Part shown: piece after piece, positions 26,070-34,631 of the stretch | Position numbering within the stretch: the first letter of the stretch is position 1 | Layout: each line of letters begins with the position of its first letter | Assembly (NCBI GenBank): GCA_023410475.1 | Contig: JAEYPS010000026.1 | Span: forward strand, 10,593 to 74,592 | Source: Bacillota bacterium | Lineage (GTDB): Bacteria; Bacillota; Clostridia; Christensenellales; SZUA-584 | Reading direction: 5' to 3' | DNA: 64,000 nt | The notes under the pieces: model-generated | Databases searched by the model: none | What the model was told of the DNA's origin: nothing | What the model saw: the letters and a program-made list of their open reading frames with translations, nothing else | Position numbers and translations under genes: made by a program

Positions 26070-26489
26070 TGCTTAAAATTTAAGAATATTATATAACCCT
26101 ATAATTCCTTTAAGAAGAGCCATTAACATTCCCTAACAGGGAAAGTTAATGGCTTTTAAATTTATTTAAGTAGATTTTTATATAATTACGATATGGGGGT
26201 GGAGTAGATAAAAATAATTGCCCCGGAAGATTTGATGTCGTTCCCTATGATAGAATAAACTCGAAAAAAGATAACGGTTGGTAGCTAGAATGATTACAGA
26301 AAGATGTGCCCCCACGCCCCATGGTAGTGGGGGGGCATAGGGGGTGAGGCAAAACCAAAACTATTGACCCAAGATAGGGAGAAGCTATCTGGGTGGTACC
26401 TTGACAACAAAATACTCTTTCACCTAGGGCTAAAAATCGCCTGAATTAGGAAGGGAACCACAAATTTATTTTTAAAGGAGATGTTTTCC
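26070..26489. other. Intergenic region with terminator and G-rich hairpin
   Basis: No gene is seen. The terminator GCCATTAAC/GTTAATGGC with T-tract lies at 26119-26157. Near 26308-26336 a strong C/G hairpin (GCCCCCAC/GTGGGGGGGC) stands about 150 bp before the helicase gene. The remainder is AT-rich and probably contains the promoter of the replication module. Confidence 0.6.
26119..26157 (+). terminator. Intrinsic terminator after the unknown 303-aa gene
   Basis: The outer stem GCCATTAAC/GTTAATGGC and inner stem TTCCC/GGGAA are followed by TTTT. It begins 49 bases after the stop at 26069. Confidence 0.85.
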
Positions 26490-27950
26490 ATGAAAAGCAT
26501 TGAAAACGAAAATCAAAATCATTACACCTTTGACCCACTGGATTATCTGGACTCCAAGCAATTATTCCCTCAGACCAATGACACAGATACAAAAAGGGCT
26601 TATCTGGCTGAAATGGGGTTTGAAGAAGAAGAGACACTGGGCGGCAAAACCCGATATGCTTTCAATCCTAACCAATTTGCCTTTTACCTTGGTAAATGCA
26701 TCACAGCTGTACAGGATGATCAAGGAAATCTCTATGTATACAATCGCAAGGGGTTTTACCAGATCGAACAGCACTGGTTGGGAAAGATCGTTAAATTCCT
26801 GATGTGTCAGGTAAAAACCCTTTGGAATCTGAGCAGAGAAACAGCTGCCCTCGAATCCTATCGTAGAAGTATCGTAAAAATAGTAAAAAAATTCAACCAA
26901 ATGGACGAGGTCAATCTGGCTAACGGCATACTATCACTCAGCACAAAAGAGCTGAGTGCTCATACGCATGATTTCTATTCAACGATTCAGATACCTTTCG
27001 ATTATCATGCCGAAGCTCAATACACACGTTTCAGGCAATTCGTTCAAGAAATAACAGACAACGATCCTGAGTTGATTGCGGTGATACAAGAGATGGTCGG
27101 GTACAGCCTTTGCCACACAACGAAGGCGGAAAAGGCGTTCTTCCTGTATGGTAGAGGATGCAACGGCAAAAGCATCCTTGCAAGGGTTATCGCTTACCTT
27201 GTGGGAGAAGAAAATGTCTCAAGCGTACCGCTTAGTAGGTTTTCCGATACCTTCGGACTAGCGAGCCTTATCAACAAAACAGTGAACATAGCGGCAGAAA
27301 ATGAACTTACCACGAAGCTAAACACAGAAAACGTAAAGTCTGTTATATCAGGTGATTCTCTGAGCATCGCGCGTAAGTATCATGAAGATGTTCACTGTGC
27401 ATTATCCTGTAAGTTAATTATGCTGCTGAATAACCTGCCCAACACCGCTGACGTAACGCTGGGGTATTTTAGGAAAATACTAATTATCCCCTTCCCTCAT
27501 ACATTTACAAATGCAGAGATTGATGAAAACCTATTTGAAAAACTTGTACCTGAAATGCCCGGTATCCTGAACTGGGCTATTGAGGGGCTACAGCGCCTTC
27601 AGAAGAATAACTACCGCTTCTCATCTTGTAAGAAAGTGGACGAGATCATGGAACAATATAAGAGCCAACAGAATCCTACCGCTACATTCTTCCACGATAC
27701 GTACCAAGATTGTGAAGGCGGACGTATCAAGAAGAGCGAGGTCTATGGTGACTTTGAGAGATGGTGCAGGGAAAACGGTCTTGACCCACTTAACAGGCCG
27801 ACTTTTTGGAATATGCTTGCACTTCAGGCTTCAGATGAATCGAAATGTATTAGGCTACAGGTAAAACGCGTGCGAGGCGTTGACTACCTCTGTGGCTATG
27901 GTCGAATTGCACCCAATACCCTTAACGTAGATACGAATATGAATTTCTGA
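26490..27950 (+). CDS. SF3 helicase of the phage D5/P4 type (replication initiator helicase)
   Basis: 486 aa, start at MKSIENENQN; the ATG nine bases upstream touches the AAAGGAG site and is too close. A D5-N-like domain occupies roughly residues 90-215. The SF3 helicase core has Walker A GRGCNGKS (221-228) and later AENELTTKLNTENVKSVISG. The C-terminal region resembles the winged-helix part of P4-type proteins. I see no primase catalytic domain, so this is helicase rather than full primase-helicase. It likely unwinds the element's origin, working with the polymerase encoded next. Confidence 0.88.
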   Translation: MKSIENENQNHYTFDPLDYLDSKQLFPQTNDTDTKRAYLAEMGFEEEETLGGKTRYAFNPNQFAFYLGKCITAVQDDQGNLYVYNRKGFYQIEQHWLGKIVKFLMCQVKTLWNLSRETAALESYRRSIVKIVKKFNQMDEVNLANGILSLSTKELSAHTHDFYSTIQIPFDYHAEAQYTRFRQFVQEITDNDPELIAVIQEMVGYSLCHTTKAEKAFFLYGRGCNGKSILARVIAYLVGEENVSSVPLSRFSDTFGLASLINKTVNIAAENELTTKLNTENVKSVISGDSLSIARKYHEDVHCALSCKLIMLLNNLPNTADVTLGYFRKILIIPFPHTFTNAEIDENLFEKLVPEMPGILNWAIEGLQRLQKNNYRFSSCKKVDEIMEQYKSQQNPTATFFHDTYQDCEGGRIKKSEVYGDFERWCRENGLDPLNRPTFWNMLALQASDESKCIRLQVKRVRGVDYLCGYGRIAPNTLNVDTNMNF

Positions 27951-28016
27951 TATGGGGGTGCTGGTTGCCCACCCTTTATAAAATTGCTGATTATATACAT
28001 TGATATTGATTATAAC

Positions 28017-28045
28017 GGTACCCATATCATTTGAATATGGGTACC
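28017..28045 (+). promoter_or_regulatory. Perfect 11-bp hairpin before the polymerase gene
   Basis: GGTACCCATAT and ATATGGGTACC pair around a seven-base loop, 35 bp before the ATG at 28081. No T-tract follows. Similar perfect hairpins stand before later genes of this module, suggesting mRNA processing or protection, or a DNA site for a replication protein. Confidence 0.8.
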
Positions 28046-28080
28046 GACAGATAAATAACACTAAATAAGAGGAAAAAGCA

Positions 28081-29187
28081 ATGAATGATAAAATCATTAC
28101 AGCCCTAGAACAGAACGGCATCGGCTTCGATTGGCAGGGCTATAGCCAGAGTGTGCTGCTGCAAAAGGAAGAACAGCTGGATAAATATGTGAGTGAGCTC
28201 AGCTTTCTCTTGAATTGTAGCCCCAATTACATTACAGACCCTCAGCGCCTTATCTGGAGGCTGTATATTAAGAAAATCTATCCGGCCAGCCTAAGCCTTG
28301 AGTATTTAAAAGAGAACCGTAAAGAACGCAGAGAATACGAGCTGCTGTATTCTTACAAGAAGACGCTTCAGTTTTTAAAGCAATATGGCGATGCTCTTCA
28401 GGCTAGGCTAGTTGATGGCAGATTACATGGCACTTGGGCAATGGATGGTGCAGTCACCGGTAGAATGACCTGCAAAGAACCCAACCTGCAAGCATTCCCC
28501 GCGGAGGTAAAGAACTTTTTTCAGCCAAGAGAAGGCTACTGCTTAATATTCTGTGATTATTCGCAGATTGAATTACGCGTGCTCGCAGAGCTTTCGCAGG
28601 ACGAAAATATGATAAAAGCATTCGCCACCGATGCTGATATACATACAAAGACAGCAAGTGCCATATTTAATAAGCCTTTTACTGAGATCACAGCGCAAGA
28701 ACGTACCATTGCCAAGCGTGTCAATTTCGGTATCTCTTACGGCATATCTGCTCAAGGGTTATGCGATGTAGTCAATAAGAAGACCGATGTAAACCTTAAT
28801 TTTGACGAAGCCAATAGTTTAAAAAAGAGTTTCTACGATACTTACCCACAGATTAGAGAATACCATAATCATCTGTTAACAGCTGAAACCATTGAGAGTT
28901 TAGGCGGCCGGCAATGGGTCAATTATCCCAAGGGGATCGCGCGGGTGAATCTGCCGGTTCAAGCCAGTGCCGCCGAGGGGTTGAAGTTATCGCTTAACAC
29001 TCTTCTGGATAATTTGCCAGACGATTGTTATCTGGTGAATGTCATCCATGATGAAATAATTATAGAAGCGCCAAATAACGATTGTATAGGGCAGAATAGT
29101 ACTCTGCTCACTCAAAGTATGATTGCCGGTATGGGCATGCTCGTTAAGAGCCTACCCGTTGAAGTTAAAATAACATATAAGTTCTAA
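28081..29187 (+). CDS. Miniature family A DNA polymerase (PolA-like polymerase domain only)
   Basis: 368 aa; typical PolA is ~900 aa, and even its polymerase (Klenow) part is ~600. All catalytic motifs are visible: TGRMTCKEPNLQAFP (126-140), motif A CDYSQIELR with Asp159, motif B RTIAKRVNFGISYG (208-221), and motif C VIHDEI (321-326). Both exonuclease domains and most of the thumb are missing, but the active site is complete. The ATG has a weak site (AAGAGGAAAAAGCA). Lying between the SF3 helicase and an SSB-like gene, it probably replicates the element. Comparable short PolA proteins occur in phages. Confidence 0.88.
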   Translation: MNDKIITALEQNGIGFDWQGYSQSVLLQKEEQLDKYVSELSFLLNCSPNYITDPQRLIWRLYIKKIYPASLSLEYLKENRKERREYELLYSYKKTLQFLKQYGDALQARLVDGRLHGTWAMDGAVTGRMTCKEPNLQAFPAEVKNFFQPREGYCLIFCDYSQIELRVLAELSQDENMIKAFATDADIHTKTASAIFNKPFTEITAQERTIAKRVNFGISYGISAQGLCDVVNKKTDVNLNFDEANSLKKSFYDTYPQIREYHNHLLTAETIESLGGRQWVNYPKGIARVNLPVQASAAEGLKLSLNTLLDNLPDDCYLVNVIHDEIIIEAPNNDCIGQNSTLLTQSMIAGMGMLVKSLPVEVKITYKF

Positions 29188-29200
29188 GGAGGAACTAATC

Positions 29201-29602
29201 ATGACAAACGATTTATTACAATTCTCATTAAACCGAAAGGCAGAGGTGGATGAAGGCCAGTATTCCTATAAGCTGCTTAATGTGAAAGTAGAGAATGACG
29301 TACATACCAGTTACGGCATAAAACAACAGATTTCGTTTGAGTTTAGTTTGAAAATCGGTGAAGAAACGAAACCGTTTGTAAAGAAGTTTAATTATTCCAT
29401 GCATCCTGAAAGCCGTTTTATGAAATTCATGTCAATGATCTGCAAGGCATACGGTAAAAATCAGCTGAATTTGAGGGAACTCATTGGCACCAGTGGATTA
29501 CTAACGATTACGCACGGATCAGACGAAAACGGAAATGTATACGAGAATATAACGGATATTGCTCTGCTGTCTAGTGAAGGAAAGCAGTATGGCCCAGACT
29601 AA
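29201..29602 (+). CDS. Probable DUF669/SSB-like replication accessory protein
   Basis: 133 aa, ATG after AAGGAGGAACTAATC, only 13 bases after the polymerase stop. The pattern of short beta strands (GQYSYKLLNVKVEN, ISFEFSLKIGE), a KFMKFMSMICKAYG helix and a LTITHGSDENGN turn resembles DUF669-type phage proteins, often found next to replication genes and thought to bind single-stranded DNA. I assign it from position and pattern only. It could also be an unrelated OB-fold protein. Confidence 0.6.
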   Translation: MTNDLLQFSLNRKAEVDEGQYSYKLLNVKVENDVHTSYGIKQQISFEFSLKIGEETKPFVKKFNYSMHPESRFMKFMSMICKAYGKNQLNLRELIGTSGLLTITHGSDENGNVYENITDIALLSSEGKQYGPD

Positions 29603-29694
29603 GGTATGCTCGTAATTTTGAAAATGATACGCCACCACGCAACCTAATTGTTGCAGGCGAACTACTGATATTTTTATTTTACATATGATAATAA

Positions 29695-29731
29695 GCTATC
29701 CCTCATGAGACACCGGCACTTGAGGGATAGC
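29695..29731 (+). promoter_or_regulatory. Perfect hairpin before the repeat gene
   Basis: GCTATCCCTCA and TGAGGGATAGC pair, 48 bases ahead of the candidate ATT/ATA start. No T-tract follows. The core CTATCCC is shared with the hairpin at 30723. Confidence 0.75.
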
Positions 29732-29784
29732 AAGAATAATAAATTATTTTGAACATTGAAAATTTCAGAAAGTAGGCGATTCCC

Positions 29785-30622
29785 ATAAAAAAGAAACCAT
29801 TACGTGTACATTCGTTTAATGTATTCCCTCATAACAGAAAAAGAGAAGTTGCGCCATTAACTATCTATAAGAAGGGCAAGCTTAGTATTTCAAGTGAGAT
29901 ATTAAGAGATACATTTTATTCGGAAAAAGTTAGTTTACAATTCAACAAGTACGGTCTTGTTATCCAGCGAGCATATGATTCTGATTCTACACAGGAATAT
30001 GACTATGATACTACGGATATATTTACAGGCATTAGCCTTCCGCTGCGCAGTTTGACAATCATTAAGAATCCAGATTTGGTTAACGCTATTGTCAACAAAT
30101 TTAGGCTTCAGTTTGGAAGCAAACAGAGCATTAAGTATTTTAGCTATCAAATGTTTGAAACAAATGATGATTATGCATACGTAATTTCTTTAACCGACAA
30201 GGGTTACGTTAAGAAAGTGGAGTTTGAAGCGGCCTCTATAAACTCATTCAATTTACTTCCGAAAGAGGCTAAGCTCCAAAGCAACGAAAACAAGCCAGCG
30301 TTGAAAATTGTAAAGGCTGGTAATGGTTACAGACTGGTCTTTTCAAGCAATGTTATGCACCAGCTTTGTTATCCTGATAAACTGTGTATTGGCTATACCA
30401 ACAAGGGTATTATTCTATCAACTCGCAAAGATTTATTGTAACGGTTTTGCGGTGTACCCATTACCTGAACAAGGTAGCTATGCTGTATATTCTTCTCAGC
30501 TAGCCAAGTGTATACTTAAAAAGAGCATGGTTATAGGTACCAGTAAAGGTACGACGGTTTTTCAATCTTTTGAATACCTAAATGATTACAGTGTAGTACT
30601 TATTCCGTTTATCCAGAAATAA
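29785..30622 (+). pseudogene. Three-repeat gene with ATA/ATT start and internal frameshift
   Basis: An open frame runs from 29776 to 30441 with good coding character (KKKPLRVHSFNVFPHNRKR...), but no ATG, GTG or TTG exists before 30052. The best-placed start is ATA 29785 (ATAAAAAAG, one base from ATGAAAAAG), with ATT 29779 as an alternative. Translation then hits TAA 30439-30441, while the +1 frame continues NGFAVYPLPEQGSY to 30622. Three related units (LSISSEI..., RLVFSSNVM..., YAVYSSQLA...), each ending in a Lys/Asn-Gly turn, span the break, so the two parts belong together. The units resemble swapped-hairpin AbrB-like modules. A decayed gene is likeliest; recoding or non-standard initiation is possible. 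Confidence 0.6.
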
Positions 30623-30722
30623 TTGAGAGAGATACTTTAACTATTTATATTTAGCATGCCACCATTCAACCAGAATGGTGCAGCTTTAATGATTGTTACT
30701 TATTTTAAATTTGTTAATAAGG

Positions 30723-30757
30723 CTATCCCCATTGGCTAGCCAAACCAATGGGGATAG
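30723..30757 (+). promoter_or_regulatory. Perfect 13-bp hairpin before a small gene
   Basis: CTATCCCCATTGG and CCAATGGGGATAG pair around nine bases, 44 bp before the ATG at 30801. No T-tract follows. It is the third such hairpin in the replication module. Confidence 0.8.
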
Positions 30758-30800
30758 ATGATAGATATGTAATTGAATTTGAATAGTGGGGCTTAGATAT

Positions 30801-30974
30801 ATGAATTATAAGGTAGAAGCTACCTTATCCCGAGGAGCATTGAAGAGTATATCCGAAGAATATGAGTGTGAAACGACTATTATAGAAGGACAAAGTGAAG
30901 AAACTTATTGTTTCCTATATCCGCTTATTGAAATCTTAAATGAAATACGCTTATCCGAAATAAAGCGAGACTAG
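30801..30974 (+). CDS. Small hypothetical protein upstream of the recombinase
   Basis: 57 aa from ATG 30801 (MNYKVEATLSRGALKSISEE), acidic, no membrane segment; a GTG at 30786 would add five residues. GTGGGG lies 10 bases before the ATG. It stands 41 bp in front of the recombinase and could be a recombination directionality factor or regulator by position. The sequence gives no motif for either. Confidence 0.55.
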   Translation: MNYKVEATLSRGALKSISEEYECETTIIEGQSEETYCFLYPLIEILNEIRLSEIKRD

Positions 30975-31015
30975 AGATATATATTATCATTAAAATATGA
31001 AAAAGGAGATAAAAA

Positions 31016-32575
31016 ATGGATAATACAATTAATGCAGTAGGCTATTGCCGTTTTTCTAGTAACAATCAAAGAGAAGAGTCAATAGATGCTCAAAAACGAG
31101 CTATAAAATATTTCGCGAAGCAGGAAGGATATAACATTATACGTTTCTACGAAGATAAAGCCTTAAGTGGTAAGACTGATAACCGCCCCGCATTTCAGCA
31201 GATGATGGAAGATATAGAAAAAAAGGAATTTCAAGTTGTAATCGTCCATAAATTGGATAGATTTTCAAGAGACATTGCTGACAGTATGCAGTATGAAAAA
31301 AAGCTTAGGCAGGCAGGTATCAGCCTCATCAGCGTGATGGAAAAATTAGACAGCACGCCAGCGGGCAAGCTCATGAAGGTTATTATAGCAGGGATAAATT
31401 CCTTTTATGTAGACAATCTGGCAATAGAGGTCTTCAAAGGCCTGAAAGAGAATGCCTATAACTGTCAGACTACGGGTGGAAAGCCGCCACTAGGATTTGA
31501 CATAATAAGCAAAAAATACATGATCAATGAAGGTGAAGCAACTGCTATTAGGCTCATTTTTCAAATGTATGATCAGGGGTATGGATATGCAGCAATTATA
31601 AACAAATTGAATATTTTAGGATGTAAAACGAAAGCTAATAAGCCGTTTGGTAAGAACAGTTTATATGAGCTGCTGCATAATGAGCGATACAAAGGCGTAT
31701 TTGTCTATAATAAGCACACGTCCAGACGCCCGGATGGTAGCCGCACAAGATCAGACAAGGTTGATTCTGATATTATCAGAATACCCGGAGAAGTACCAGC
31801 AATTGTTGATGAAGCGTTGTGGGACAGAGTAAATCAAAGGCTTCAACATAATAAACGCAATGCAGGAGCCTTTAAGGCAAAGGAGATGTACTTACTAAGT
31901 GGCCTCATATTCTGCGGCGAGTGTTCTCACGCCATGCACGGGAATGCTCGTTATCCAGCGCCAAATCGTCCCAAGCTTGTTACATATAGGTGCTCGCATC
32001 GTGATAATAACTTTAACTGCACTAATAAAGAAATCAGACGTGACCAGATAGAGAACTTTGTGATTGACCAGTTACAGAAATATCTATTCAATGATGAGAT
32101 GATACCGGAGTTAACAGCGAAGTTAAACGACTACATAGCTACCGAACAAAGCGGCTCTGATGTTGACATAGAGAAATACCAAAGTAAGCTCAAGGAATTA
32201 CAAACTCAGAAGAAAAATATCATTGAAGCTATCGCCAAAACAGGCTATGGAGATTTGTTTACTGAAAAGCTGGAACAAATTGAATCTGAAATACTAACAG
32301 TCACGGAGATGCTGCAGCGCCAAGAGAAATCAAATAAACGGGTAATCATTACCGAAGAGATGATACGTGAATATTTAGGCTCATTTAAACAATTTATACT
32401 TAAGCGTGACAAGCCTCAGATAAAGAAGTTTATAGATGCTTATGTAGAAAGGGTTGATATTTATCATGACAAGGTTAAAGTAACACTAAAAGTATCGCTC
32501 AGCAGCGACCAACAGAAAAACATAGAGTATTCTTTTGAAAAAGATGCCAGCAGGGAAGAAATAAGAACAGCGTAG
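31016..32575 (+). CDS. Large serine recombinase (integrase/excisionase of the element)
   Basis: 519 aa, ATG after AAAAAGGAGATAAAAA. The N-terminal resolvase domain has the catalytic motif YCRFSSNNQ with Ser14, and VIVHKLDRFSRD. The recombinase domain includes GKPPLGFDI and NERYKGVFVYN. A zinc-ribbon region has CGECSHAMHG and a paired CSHRDNNFNC, followed by a coiled-coil arm (about residues 380-440). It is complete and ends 80 bp before the tRNA-Leu 3' end. It should catalyse insertion and excision at that site. A copy of its last 27 codons lies at the other end of the element. Confidence 0.95.
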   Translation: MDNTINAVGYCRFSSNNQREESIDAQKRAIKYFAKQEGYNIIRFYEDKALSGKTDNRPAFQQMMEDIEKKEFQVVIVHKLDRFSRDIADSMQYEKKLRQAGISLISVMEKLDSTPAGKLMKVIIAGINSFYVDNLAIEVFKGLKENAYNCQTTGGKPPLGFDIISKKYMINEGEATAIRLIFQMYDQGYGYAAIINKLNILGCKTKANKPFGKNSLYELLHNERYKGVFVYNKHTSRRPDGSRTRSDKVDSDIIRIPGEVPAIVDEALWDRVNQRLQHNKRNAGAFKAKEMYLLSGLIFCGECSHAMHGNARYPAPNRPKLVTYRCSHRDNNFNCTNKEIRRDQIENFVIDQLQKYLFNDEMIPELTAKLNDYIATEQSGSDVDIEKYQSKLKELQTQKKNIIEAIAKTGYGDLFTEKLEQIESEILTVTEMLQRQEKSNKRVIITEEMIREYLGSFKQFILKRDKPQIKKFIDAYVERVDIYHDKVKVTLKVSLSSDQQKNIEYSFEKDASREEIRTA

Positions 32576-32666
32576 TATATTGTTCTACACCAATATGCAT
32601 TCCATTGGTACATAAAAAATCCTCACACTTACTAAATAAAGTGTGAGGATTCAGTGGTGCCGCTGA
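32488..32666. repeat. Right copy of the 178-bp repeat: att-like junction at tRNA-Leu
   Basis: This segment consists of the recombinase C-terminus, the terminator hairpin and the first bases of the tRNA acceptor end. It matches 12254-12431, and identity ends inside the tRNA at 32666. It is the right junction of the element. Confidence 0.85.
32621..32648 (-). terminator. Terminator of tRNA-Leu
   Basis: Hairpin CCTCACACTT/AAGTGTGAGG. On the minus strand it is followed by ATTTTTTA and stands seven bases beyond the tRNA 3' end. The left junction has the same hairpin at 12386-12413. Confidence 0.9.
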
Positions 32667-32741
32667 CCGGACTTGAACCGGTACGGAGTTGCCCCCGAGG
32701 GATTTTAAGTCCCTTGTGTCTGCCGATTCCACCACAGCGGC
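32655..32741 (-). tRNA. tRNA-Leu (anticodon UAA)
   Basis: 87 bases including an encoded CCA. The acceptor stem GCCGCTG/CAGCGGC pairs, the anticodon loop CTTAAAA between GGGA and TCCC gives UAA, a long variable arm (class II) is present, and the T-arm is GGTTCAAGTCC. It is the integration target of the element; its last bases recur at 12420-12431. Confidence 0.97.
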
Positions 32742-33100
32742 AAGAACGGCATAAATAACGCAAGGATTATATTACAACAAATAGAGTGTAAAGTCAATAT
32801 GAACTTTTAACATGCATTTAGATGGTAAGTACCTGTTTATAATATGTAAAGAAAATAACGAAAAGGTAACAAAAGTATTTAACAGTTAATTTTATAAACG
32901 AATATAAATATAAGAAAAAGTGGTATAATACAGTACGTATATTATAGAATTAATAAATTTGTATATTGTTACTAGAATTGTATTACAAAATTATAACAAA
33001 AATGATTACAAACTCTATTGCATTCTACTTATTTATGGTATATACTGTGGTTGTGGTTAGAAAATAACCCAAAAACTATTTTTTAAGGAGGAAAATACCC
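32742..33100 (+). promoter_or_regulatory. AT-rich promoter region of the first surface protein
   Basis: No gene. A near-consensus promoter is visible: TTGCAT at 33018-33023, 17-bp spacer, TATACT at 33041-33046. Upstream AT-rich repeats (ATTATAACAAAAATGATTAC) resemble an UP element and recur before the second copy at 34510-34545. A perfect AAGGAGGAAAATACCC leader precedes the ATG. Confidence 0.85.
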
Positions 33101-34186
33101 ATGAAGAAAGTACTTGCATTAGTACTGGCTGGTGTAATGGCTCTTAGCCTTGCAACAGTTGTATCCGCGATGGACATTAGCCCCGATGACAACGACACTG
33201 ACTACAGCGATGACGCAATCGAGAGCGAGGGCCTGTTCGAATTTGACGGCGATACTTGGGAAGACGAAATTATCCCTGATGGCGATTTTGTAGCAATTGG
33301 TGACAGCCTGTTTGCAACCGTGGTAAGTGATACCGAAAAGTACGATTTCAGTGCTACCGTTACCTCCAGCAAATCTGACATGATTAAGGCTTCTCTTGAC
33401 ATCGATACTGTTAAGGATAAGGTTGCTGGCACGGAAGGCAAGTCAGTTGTTCTTGAACTGAATCCCGCTGATTCTTATTTCACTGTTGAAGAGCATGAAG
33501 TAAAGATTAAGCTCGTAGTTATTCAGAAGGAAAAGAAGTCTGGCGGCAACACTTACAAGTTCTCTAAAGAATTTAAAGTGAATATTAAGAACAAAGAGCA
33601 CGGCGAAGATGATTTCTATGAGAACGCTTCCGGCAAGATTACCTCTGCTATCGGCGATCTCAGCAAGCCTGTAATCGCTGCTGATGTATTCACCGGTATT
33701 GCTGACGGCGAGGCTCTGGAGCTCAATTATGGCGATTACTCCGTAAACTTTGCCAAGGTTAATAACCAGAACACTGGTCTTTACCTGAAAGCCAACACCG
33801 ATGTAGCTGATGGCTCCAAGGCTATCGCTTCTATCGCGTTCAAGTCCACCCGCGTTAAGGACGCTGCTACCATTTCTATGCCTATCGACGCTGACGACGA
33901 GAACCTCTATGGCGAGAAGGTATATGTATACGCTCTCGTTGATGGCAAGCCCTCCGGCGACGCTATCGAAGGCACCGTTGTTAACCACAACAGCGTAATC
34001 TTCACCGTTCCCGCTGGCACAACCCTCGGCACTTGGGCCGCTTACGGCGACAAGGCTCAGGGCGATGCTGAGAAGCCCGCTATCCCCGAGACCGGCGCTA
34101 ACGACATCGTTAACATTGCTATCGTATTCGCTGTAGTTGCTCTTGCAGCTGCTGGCTTCGTAGCAGTAAAGAAGGCTAGCAAATAA
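33101..34186 (+). CDS. Secreted surface protein with xPxTG-type anchor, copy 1
   Basis: 361 aa. A signal peptide (MKKVLALVLAGVMALSLATV to about residue 23) is followed by an acidic extracellular region, a C-terminal IPETG sorting-like motif, a hydrophobic helix (about residues 337-355) and KKASK. It is therefore probably sortase-anchored or membrane-anchored. Codon use is strongly biased (GCT, GGC, AAC, GTA), and promoter and ribosome-binding site are near ideal, so it should be abundant. The C-terminal half is almost identical, even at DNA level, to the next gene, while the N-terminal half differs. No enzymatic motif is seen. Confidence 0.88.
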   Translation: MKKVLALVLAGVMALSLATVVSAMDISPDDNDTDYSDDAIESEGLFEFDGDTWEDEIIPDGDFVAIGDSLFATVVSDTEKYDFSATVTSSKSDMIKASLDIDTVKDKVAGTEGKSVVLELNPADSYFTVEEHEVKIKLVVIQKEKKSGGNTYKFSKEFKVNIKNKEHGEDDFYENASGKITSAIGDLSKPVIAADVFTGIADGEALELNYGDYSVNFAKVNNQNTGLYLKANTDVADGSKAIASIAFKSTRVKDAATISMPIDADDENLYGEKVYVYALVDGKPSGDAIEGTVVNHNSVIFTVPAGTTLGTWAAYGDKAQGDAEKPAIPETGANDIVNIAIVFAVVALAAAGFVAVKKASK

Positions 34187-34631
34187 TTAACCTTTACGGG
34201 TTAGTTATAAGCTTAAGGCTTAAATAACACTGTCGTAGGAAGACATCCTTTCGTAGGGTGTCTTCCTTTTTTTATGTACTGTGACAGGAAAGCAAAAAAA
34301 CTATAGCGATGCGTATGTGCGTATGAAAGAAATACTCCTTTGATATAAAGCTTGGGCTACATGCGCCAATCGCTGTTAATAAACAGTAAACAATATTACA
34401 AAATAGTAACGGAATTGATTTACAGACATCACATAATATTATATAATAGTTTCATTTAATCAATATTATGGAATTTAATCAACCAATCTGGATAGTTTAG
34501 CTAAGAAATAGTTACAGAATTATAACAATTTTTTTTACAAACCTATTGTATTCTTCATGTTTATGGTTTATACTATGGCTGTGGTTAGAAATTAACCCAA
34601 CAACAACTATTTTTTAAGGAGGAAATTACCC
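34187..34631 (+). promoter_or_regulatory. Terminator of copy 1 and duplicated promoter of copy 2
   Basis: An intrinsic terminator (GGAAGACATCC/GGGTGTCTTCC, T-tract) lies at 34238-34272. After ~270 bp without a gene comes the second promoter: TTGTAT 34546-34551, 17-bp spacer, TATACT 34569-34574. The untranslated leader (GGTTAGAAATTAACCCAAC, then TTTTTTAAGGAGGAAA) closely copies that of the first gene, so the whole unit was duplicated with its promoter. Confidence 0.85.

Larger units (their letters stand above)
12432..32666. mobile_element. ~20.2-kb integrative element at tRNA-Leu carrying defence and replication genes
   Basis: The element is bounded on the right by the serine recombinase (31016-32575) and intact tRNA-Leu(UAA), and on the left by a second copy of the recombinase tail, terminator and tRNA 3' end. 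It carries a Druantia III-like pair, Xre regulators, an SF3 helicase, a small family A polymerase and many unknown genes. No capsid, terminase, relaxase or type IV secretion gene is visible, so it is neither a complete phage nor a conjugative element. The exact crossover base pair is not determined. Large serine recombinases exchange at a two-base core, probably inside the shared tRNA end. Confidence 0.8.

Noticed and set aside
30052..30441. Separate gene starting at TTG 30052
   Set aside because: No ribosome-binding site; the frame is open and protein-like for 270 bases upstream, so a start at 29779-29785 explains the coding signal better.
32499..32735. Minus-strand ORF spanning the tRNA-Leu gene and its look-alike at 12261-12470
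   Set aside because: Both are shadows created by the shared repeat (recombinase tail plus tRNA end) and overlap a clear tRNA.
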